Source: Pomphorhynchus laevis
Taxonomy: Eukaryota > Acanthocephala > Palaeacanthocephala > Echinorhynchida > Pomphorhynchidae
NCBI GenBank assembly: GCA_012934845.2
Contig: WNNJ02003297.1
Coordinates: 1-64,000 of the forward strand
Direction of reading: 5' to 3'
Length of the DNA: 64,000 nt
Of this stretch, positions 56,939-64,000 are shown one piece after another; within the stretch, counting starts at the first letter, position 1; every line of letters begins with the position of its first letter. The translations under genes were made by a program, and so were the position numbers. The notes below the pieces were generated by a model. The model did not search any database, was not told the DNA's origin, and saw only the letters and a program-made list of their open reading frames with translations.

Positions 56939-59900
56939 TAAAACAGGCAATACATGTCTTGCCTGTTTTCTGTTTTACGATCAAAATATATGAACGCATT
57001 GCTAGATAATCCTAGGCCAGCAACTTACGAGCGCTGCTCATAACTCAATATATAATAGAAATTGCTGTTACACTTGCCCTGGGACACCAAATGATGTACT
57101 CATATATAAATCACCATGTTTTCCTCACAATGAGGCATAAACACCAGGCAGCATTCTATATATCCTCATCAGACCAAGATATAGAACCGAATTATTCTCG
57201 CAATATTCAAAGTCGCTACGTATACCCGGTCATTCTATGTGTGACGACAAATCTTACCACGGTAGTCTCGTTTCGCTCTTACGGAGCTCATCAGTACCGT
57301 GACTTCAATAATCATCCATAGGCACCTTAACACACGCTTAAACAGTGTTTAAAGATCGAAAAACAGAACTGTCCTTAATCTGAGCTATATCCTTAATCTG
57401 AACCATCATTTATATATATCCAAATATTGCTCGATTTGGAAACCTATCAATATTTTGAAAGAATTGTCATCACGACAATCTCGAGCAACGCCAATTTGAT
57501 TAATCCTCTTATATATAACCGATTATATGTATATTATTGGTTAACCTCGATACAACAATGCACTACATTTAGATAGTATGTATTTTTTCGCATTATAATG
57601 CATACAATTACAATTAGTGCTCTCAGAATATAAGCAAACAATGTAAAAGAGTCTAATTTCATTTGTTATTTGAATGTACAAATGGTTTGTCAATAGCCTT
57701 GTCGATGGTTATTTTTATTTAGACAAGTTTCTTTATTTACAAATTCAAATAGTCAATTATTTTAAGAAAATCGGTAATAGTAAAAATACTCGATTTTGTT
57801 AGAACAGCTTTACAATATCGAGATTTTTAATTAAATTATGATGATATAACGAGGTGCACGAATATATACATCATTGCAAACTATAAAATATTGTTAATAA
57901 CGACCTGATATAACAAGAAACGATCGAATATAAATCTAAAGTAGGCGTAGGTCAACAAAAAAGCAGATAAACATCGTAATGGTACGTAAGAAAGAAATGG
58001 TGGATAACGAACAGCATAATTGAGTTGGAGTTCATTTAATATAATATGATCTCATGTAAAGAGTGACATCTTCTGAATGTAAGTATCTCGGTACAGAATG
58101 ATATATCGGTGAAAAAAGTTACGATTAGAGTGAACTTAGGGCAACTAGAGCTAACAGAGAATGAGAGTAAAAAAGCATTGAAATAAATGATTACGTAAAT
58201 GAATATAACGACATTGCTGCATTTGCGAAACATTTTGCTGTTAAATCCTTTATTATTGTATGTAAAGGTATTATTGATGATATACGATCAAATAAATGAG
58301 TAAACATCATTTCAGAAAATATATAGCATAGTAAGCAAATTGGAGTTTGAAAAATTAAACCATGTATATAATTAACTTATTCAATTAAGGTATACAGCTA
58401 AAATAAGTATAAGACATATTAGGATATGTAATCAAACATCTACTAAGCACATGCGGAATAATATACTGCAACGAATAATAATGTGTTACTAATGTGTTAA
58501 TTAGAAAATGCTAACAGACAATGAAAAATAAATTATACAGCTATTAATTATATATAAATTATATTTCCGGTAATTTAATACATTCGAATAATAAATTGTA
58601 GAAGCAATATTCTAGCAAATGTGCAAATTAGTTTGGATATTTTAATTTAACAACTTTAAAGCAGTTGTTTCATAAGAGGTTCGATATTTCGTGAAATTAA
58701 AGCACATATAAAAAATTGCTACACAAGTACAAAATATGTAGTTAATATTTAGAAAAATTTGTTTTAAATATTAGATCACGAAGTGAATACCGCCATTAGA
58801 TGCATTTTACAACTTTAATAATTTAAAAAAATCGTATATTTAATGATTGAAGTAAAAATGTGTATTTAGGCTTCAGCAAGTAACCAAAACTGGACTTGAG
58901 AATAATTAAGCATAATATTTTCTGTCTGATTTGGGCGTAGAAATATTATTAAATGCCTCTGCTGCAACACTGATATGCTGATACACAATATTTCAAGCAT
59001 TTATATTACTCTGCGCATATTCAATTGTAAAAATCCACGTGAAAACCCTATCAGCTAAAACCCGTTTTGTAATCTATAAATGCTCTCAATTCTAGTGCAA
59101 AAACGTTCGATTTTTCGAACAGTCAACGACAATAATTTAAAAGACTTTATCGCCTTCATATACTGATCTAATAGCAGCAATTATATGAAATAGTTGAATG
59201 TGCACTTAGATGAGTAGGTTAGAAATTACATTAAAATAAAATCAATAACTTCGATCATTCAAGAAATTACAAACAAGAAATAACATAGCAATTTCAACAA
59301 ACCTTGATTATCAGACATTCCAGACGAAACATGACGTGAATAAGTGACGGGAATTTCTCCAGATTCAATTGAATGTCGACGGTTACAGACAGAAGTTGTG
59401 GATTCGTGTGTTTTATCGTAATCAGTGCCACTTCGTGAGTGGTCTGATAAACGACCATGTTGATAACGCTGTTGCCGATGACGATCACGATGATTGTCTA
59501 TTGGGGTATCTTTTCTTCGTAAATGCGTCCTTTTAGATCTACTTTTGCTATTATAATCACTACATGATGACGAGTGAGAAGAACGACGAACATGTTCAAT
59601 TGAGTCACTACTCGGGTTTTGTTTTTTAGGATCCTTAAATTTCAAAAAATTAAGCATACACTTTTGTGTTTCTAGCTGTTAATATGAAAAAGATTAGCAG
59701 CATGTTATGGTAAAAGAGTTTAATAAAAAACAGATCATGTTCAAAATTGTTCACAAGACACATGTTCAAAATTTCTATCCGAAAAAATAAATACATATTT
59801 TTAATAAATCAAATATTTTCTCTGCATCCGGGAACATTATCTCTCCACATCAAATCGATCAAATAATACTTCAACTCTTCTTTCGGCATATCCATTCAAT

Positions 59901-62900
59901 GTAATAAAATTTTAATGAATTCTTTAAAGCACTTTTCTGTCTCAAAAAGCATGCTTGCTCTTCATTTATCATAGGATTTATATTTCTTATTATTTCTTCA
60001 TAAAACGAAACGCGTATTATTGATCTGGATGATATTTCACACTCTATTATCGGCAAAAGTGTATCGTTTTTATATTTGACGCAACCTTCATATATCCCAA
60101 AGCAAAGATATACGGAGTGCTTATTAACAAAGCGAGATGTTTCAAAATATACTTTTTAAATTTCTGGCTAAATACAAATTTTAAACATGATCCTCAAAAC
60201 ACCTAATAATTAATGTGACAGATAAATATATACTAACGAGAACATTTCTACAAAATTTGCGATTTAATTGGCGATTTAAACTTAGCAAATTACTACCAAT
60301 CTATAATCATTCAATGATAATCAAATAATCTAAAAGCATACAAATAGTTTTAAATATATAAAGTTAAATAAATTATGAATATATGATATGCTATTGAAAA
60401 AAATGAATTATTAAACTAAAAGCATTGTAAAATACGGTAATATTATCAATTCATATTACATTAAGTGATATTAGTTTATATATTACAATATAAAACTAAG
60501 ATTAAAGACTATAAATATATAAGACTACAATAATTGTAGACTATAATTGAAGACTGCATGTTATAATACAATTTCGTATTTAACAATGGTATCATCGATG
60601 TATTATCTGCATGTGAGTCTTTTAAAAAAACACTGAAAGTCACTGAAATATAATAAATAGAGCATGCAATTTATCAGATTAACGACCATATAATAAATAA
60701 AGAGAAACAGCAAACATCAAAGGAAATTTCAGCTTGTACATTGTTTTTTTAAGGCATTGATACTAAATAACAAATCAAAATATTTCACATAAAAAACTAC
60801 ATCTTTATCTAGAACGATTTTTTATTATCAGTCAAAAAATCGCTTTGCTTAGCGATTTAAATTTACTTAAAAAAGAATGCTGACAATCAATATATTTGAT
60901 TAAATTATATTTACTTTCTTCTTGACCGCAAAATCCATCATTAATTTAAATCAAATAGCGAAAAGACCTAGTATAAAGGATAAAATCATCATATATAATC
61001 TAGCATCGGGTAAAACTGCATTATCTCGAGTATCTCGTGTGATAGAAGAATCTATAGGACATAACCCGTCATACGTAAAAAAATTTCTTGTAAACATAAA
61101 ATTTGAATTCTTCAGTAATAAAAATAATAGCATAATTTAAAATACAAAAAATTAAAAACATTATTTTATAACATATAATCGATTTATATGAAATAATTAT
61201 AAAATAGCAAGTACTTTTCCAAAAACATACCTCATTATTATTGCAGTCACGTGTAGTACTGGACTCTTTCTGAAGACTGTCATTATTACCTGAGGTTTGG
61301 TATTTTATTGGATAGCGAAGTTGAGTTTTCCGAGATCGTGAAGCATTAGTCGAACTAGTAAACTCGATATTGCCTGCCATATCATCAGAATTGTTAGCGT
61401 TCAGTGAACAGTGTACCCTTTTAGCAGTACCAACAAGGGATGCACTAAATGAATCGTCTTGTGACCTACTACTAGATGGTTGAGGAGAAAAGGTCAATGA
61501 TGACGGTTTATGACGATCTTCAATTGAAGAGGATGAACTGCGACTAACAGACAGACACGAGTCGAACGAATTTGAACGGCTGCGTAATTCCGATCTGGTT
61601 TCAAGTGCGGCTAAGCTCAAAGTTGGAACAGTACCATCATTAATGCTATAAAATTAGAAATAAATACCAAGTTTACGAGACTAATTTTTAAAAGACTAAA
61701 TAAATGAAATACTTGTAAGTTCAATGAATGAGGCAAAACTTTATTAACGAAAAAGTGTACTAGAATTAAAGAAACTATTTTGTTTAGATACATTAGCAAA
61801 GTAGAATGAATAAGATTATATGATAATGAAAACATCTGTATTTTATAAACACAAATACAATATAAAAAATGATGACACCGCAGTATGTTTAATACAATTG
61901 ACTAACAGAAGACGGTTGCTCCAATATGCTTTTATCAAACAAAAATTTAACACAAGAATAAATTTCAATTTTGCTATAACTGAACGATAGCTGACAATGT
62001 GCAATGGCACATTATAGCTCATAATCGGCATTAACTAGACATGCAAAGATAATATTAAAAACTTAAAGTTAGCGTACAATGAATTGACGCAATGTTTTAA
62101 TAAACAAGGCAACATTATATGAAATTTTGTCTATTTAAACAAATTATGAAAAGACTAAAGCTTTTTTAAACTTAAAAAAATCGATTTTTATGCTAAGCCA
62201 AATGCAGATATTTCTAAATTAGAAACCAAAGTAAATTTCAACACTTTTGTAAGCACAGCTGAAAATGAGAAAAATTAAGAATTAATTAAAAATGCAAAAG
62301 TAATATTATAAAATTTTAATTTCACATACATTGAATTTACGCAATGTTTATGAATCAAGGCAACATGATATGAAATTTTGTCTATTTAAACAAATTATGA
62401 AGAGAGCTAAAGTTTTGTTTTTAAATTGAAACTTTAAACAATCGACTTTTATGATAAGCTGACGACGAATATTTCCAAATTAGAAATGAAAAATAATTTC
62501 AACACTTTAAATTTTATGTAACAAAGTTCTAATTTCATTTTAGCAAAAGCGATATAATTAGAGCTTGAAGATATCACATATGAAAAACATCAAAATTCCT
62601 ATACATATTCTAGATATGTAAGATGTTGGTTTAGAACAGTTTACAAGGAATCAATATCATCACTTACGTGAACAATTACACGGTCAATGATTTAAACTTT
62701 TAAATTTTTAAAAACAAAATGCCTATTTTTAAATATATTGGGATAGCAATAAAATTATATTTGTATTAACGAAATGTAATTTACACTAAATAATATTTGA
62801 AATAAAAACAAGGCGGCAATATGATGTGATAAACAGCATAAGCACAACTGCTTCACTAATAAAAAAGGCAAATTAAATACATACCGTTTTGAAATAGAGT

Positions 62901-64000
62901 CTAAAGTTACGTTTCGATCTGTAGAAGAGTTGTCAACCCTTGTGTGAGAATCTTCTAAATTTCAGAGACAGTCGACAAATGTTGCTAACATTATAATAAC
63001 AATTGTAGTTAGACGTATACCGTTACGCAAAGGACCTGAAGAATCCACAGTTTCCCATTTACTGCTTAGAAAGAAACCTCGATCTGTAAATCTAGGTGCA
63101 TTATCGTCCACATCTGACATATCCACTAAATATTATTGAATAATAGTCGGGTAACAATGTAATTTAAGTTACTATAGTTTGCTATACAAAATATGTTGTT
63201 ATATTTATAACAAAGTGATGCTATTTTTTTAAAAAACAATTTCATTTTTTATTTTTTAAAAATTAATAGTTAAATGAATAGGTACTACATGAAGTCATTT
63301 AGTGATTTTCCGTATAAGTACAATCTAACATGATAAAGGTGTAATAAAAATAGTTTAGGACATCTGTCCGCGCCATGTAAATATTGAAAAATAAAAGAAT
63401 AAGCCAAACTTTAAAAATGAAATTTTTTAAATTCAATAACTAATAAATACAGAGAAATCAATGCGTACGTGGTTCTCCGTCAATATCGAAATCTTCCATA
63501 GTGACGTCACTAATTTTAATCGCTGAAGATTGTTCAAGCTCTTCACGTTCGATGTCGTCCAACGGCTGACCATCGATATCATCAGCGTCGTCATTAGTGT
63601 CGACATCAACATTGACACTCGAGACTAAGTCACTGCGTATAGATGCACAAAATTTATCATCTTCATCTTCATTTCTATTGAAAGACGTAGACTGAAATAA
63701 CGACGTATTAAAAGGTTCTCCCTAGAAAATAAAAATTGATACTGTTAAACCATATTATTTCTACCAAACACTATTCAATATTGCTAATATCTCTACAAAA
63801 AAAAACAATCTAGGCATTAAGAAACGAAATACTCGAATAAAAAATCTATTGATTTTGTAAAGTAAACCTTCAAAAAATAAAATCACGTTTAGGTCAAGCA
63901 GCCACCAAACGTATGATGCGAAAGTTGGTCATTTGAAAACCTCATGACTCCTCATAAGCGAATAAAAAACGTGTTAGCTTGACTCCGAGACAAGCAAATA
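46538..64000 (-). CDS. U2SURP: U2SURP/SR140-like U2 snRNP-associated protein, 3' part (8 exons, 617 aa in window)
   Basis: Splicing factor of the U2 snRNP. The N-terminal RRM, SURP and CID domains would lie beyond the right edge. Exons on the minus strand: 63721-63469, 63125-63021, 62954-62885, 61645-61231, 59675-59303, 53293-53253, 48918-48665 and 46880-46538. All joins are GT-AG and in phase, giving one frame to a TAA. The family signature is the repeated DG-x-P-[LF] acidic motif (GEPF at the start of the first exon, [12 protein letters not shown], then DIDGEPLDMSD formed across a splice), followed by [13 protein letters not shown], the SKWE-VD motif found in SR140 just after these repeats. 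The rest is Ser/Arg rich ([42 protein letters not shown]) and ends [12 protein letters not shown] cannot point to the cwf21 helix pair, so the C-terminus is diverged. Introns of 4-6 kb hold repeats and a PLE. Confidence 0.85.
46881..48664. other. U2SURP intron (1.8 kb)
   Basis: AT-rich intron with no repeat or ORF that I recognise. Confidence 0.6.
49395..49425 (+). ncRNA. Hammerhead ribozyme-like core (candidate)
   Basis: ACTGAAGAAGGCTCACGCC followed by GAAAGC gives CUGANGA, a GGC/GCC helix II with four-base loop, then GAAA. This is the order and spacing of type I minimal hammerheads of Penelope-like elements. Helix I is not convincing on either side, and no PLE protein remains nearby. Confidence 0.35.
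49482..49535. repeat. Perfect-looking 20-bp hairpin, half-copied at 50172
   Basis: AATTTCGATACAATATTGAAG and its complement CTTCAGTATTGTATCGAATT surround CGGTTT, with one mismatch. The left arm and the following CGGTTTCTATATATGCAATT recur around 50172-50270. Confidence 0.6.
53253..53293 (-). CDS. U2SURP: U2SURP 41-nt microexon
   Basis: TGTGTAG|CAGTGCGC and ACTAAG|GTAAAT bound 41 nt that read [13 protein letters not shown]. It enters in phase 1, left by the 59303 donor, and leaves in phase 0, required by the exon at 48918. Direct joining of 59303 to 48918 would hit a stop at once, so the microexon is needed to keep the frame. Confidence 0.8.
53835..53920. repeat. Dispersed repeat shared with 44506-44590
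   Basis: AATATTAAGTATGAGAGAG to TTACAAATCG-TGACAAATG is shared with a few changes. No other feature explains the ~85-bp match. Confidence 0.65.
54650..54715 (-). repeat. PLE terminal motif (GGCC-GAAACGCC), inverted
   Basis: The minus strand reads AAAGGCTAGCCTACGAGCGG followed by CCGAAACGCC. GC-rich stem then GAAACG is like the ribozyme-bearing terminal repeats of Penelope-like elements, but the CUGAUGA box is missing. It precedes the PLE remnants at 55.0-56.1 kb. Confidence 0.4.
55010..56130 (+). mobile_element. Penelope-like element (PLE-2-related), decayed
   Basis: Frames in order: [20 protein letters not shown] (fingers), [20 protein letters not shown] (palm B), then [36 protein letters not shown] and a CETCKT-like end. 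The last blocks are the linker and Cys motif that lead into the C-terminal GIY-YIG of Penelope/Poseidon-type elements. The RPFI-RQIVS block is shared with the element at 16.3 kb. Several breaks and losses; dead. Confidence 0.7.
56163..56239. repeat. (TA)n microsatellite
   Basis: Pure TA tract at the end of the PLE remnant. Confidence 0.9.
56253..56414. repeat. 162-bp direct repeat, copy 1
   Basis: CAGGGTGTATGGAATTGGAT through CTCAAACGGTAA is present again with no difference that I can see at 56696-56857. No coding content. Confidence 0.85.
56505..56695 (+). mobile_element. tRNA-derived SINE-like unit
   Basis: GTAGCCTAGCAGTCAAGAGC (from 56518) resembles a pol III A box with D-arm. AGCTCGAATCTCG (about 56571) resembles a B box with T-loop. 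They are spaced about 50 bp apart as in a tRNA gene with a short variable arm, after GGATTC. A GC-richer body (GAGCCCGGGGCTACC, GGGCGAAACGAAAACGG) follows, down to the second 162-bp repeat. The tRNA cloverleaf is imperfect, so a SINE head rather than a working tRNA is inferred. Confidence 0.55.
56696..56857. repeat. 162-bp direct repeat, copy 2
   Basis: Same length and sequence as 56253-56414. It is followed directly by the second TA tract. Confidence 0.85.
56857..56936. repeat. (TA)n microsatellite
   Basis: Pure TA tract. It is followed by a short hairpin AAAACAGGCAA/TTGCCTGTTTT (about 56941-56970). Confidence 0.9.
59676..61230. other. U2SURP intron (1.6 kb)
   Basis: AT-rich. A plus-strand frame of 72 codons (60922-61140) has balanced composition ([20 protein letters not shown]) but no family I recognise. 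Confidence 0.5.
61646..62884. repeat. U2SURP intron with a diverged tandem duplication
   Basis: About 62050-62245 and 62300-62505 are diverged copies, sharing ATATGAAATTTTGTCTATTT, AAACAAATTATGAA and a final TTTCAACACTTT, roughly 250 bp apart. No coding content. Confidence 0.65.
63126..63468. other. U2SURP intron (343 bp)
   Basis: AT-rich intron between the two exons that carry the DG-x-P repeats. The split codon across it restores DGEPLD. Confidence 0.75.
63722..64000. other. Start of the next upstream U2SURP intron
   Basis: Intronic on the minus strand (acceptor CTAG|GGAGAACC at 63722). No upstream exon could be placed before the window edge. Confidence 0.5.

Larger units (their letters stand above)
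53294..59302. other. U2SURP intron (6 kb) filled with a PLE, SINE-like unit and microsatellites
   Basis: The itemised repeats are listed separately. Outside 53835-53920 and 54650-57000 the intron is AT-rich and empty of recognised features. Confidence 0.6.

Noticed and set aside
56941-56970. Hairpin AAAACAGGCAA/TTGCCTGTTTT as a terminator
   Set aside because: Bacterial-type terminators do not apply in this genome, and no transcript end is implied.
1-64000. LTR retroelements, Polintons or CRISPR arrays
   Set aside because: No protease-integrase set, capsid or polymerase B motifs, and no regularly spaced direct repeats were seen.

Overview
This is an AT-rich animal (invertebrate metazoan) contig. 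The evidence is spliced genes with GT-AG introns, two recognisable metazoan nuclear genes, and a dense load of eukaryotic retroelements. I cannot place it to phylum from the sequence alone.

Host genes. (1) The 3' part of a U2SURP/SR140-like U2 snRNP-associated splicing factor lies on the minus strand, from the right edge down to 46538. It has eight phase-compatible exons, including a 41-nt microexon. (2) An INCENP homologue, the Aurora B scaffold of the chromosomal passenger complex, lies on the minus strand at 29727-31448 and ends in a clear IN-box. (3) An unrecognised Cys-containing three-exon gene end lies on the minus strand at 41674-42475. (4) An unrecognised single-exon Arg/Ser/Tyr-rich protein of 258 aa lies on the plus strand at 7994-8770.

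Mobile DNA fills much of the rest. Left part (0.6-6.9 kb): fragments of a Penelope-like element (PLE-1), LINE reverse-transcriptase relics, and a large foldback near 3.6-4.2 kb. 9.8-14.05 kb: two APE-type LINE copies, the second inserted at the tail of the first with a 12-bp target duplication. 14.4-21.2 kb: two PLE-1 copies in opposite orientation around a second PLE family, then another foldback. 22.1-27.4 kb: a restriction-like-endonuclease (REL) LINE split by an apparently complete Merlin DNA transposon (8-bp target duplication, about 170-bp inverted ends, a two-exon transposase). 27.6-29 kb: two further LINE pieces. 33.4-39.7 kb: a long REL-type LINE ORF that runs in frame into a protein tyrosine phosphatase domain, followed by the 3' end of another REL LINE. 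40.9-45.5 kb: more PLE-1 copies. 54.6-57 kb: a worn PLE, TA microsatellites and a tRNA-derived SINE-like unit, all inside U2SURP introns.

The strongest candidate for something undescribed is the LINE-phosphatase fusion at 33.6-38.4 kb. It combines an RT-REL polyprotein and an intronless PTP1B/TC-PTP-like domain with intact WPD and HCSAGIGRSG loops. One in-frame stop sits at the position of a conserved Trp. Second is a compact RNA fold in the PLE-1 terminal region, for which different copies show a compensatory base change.
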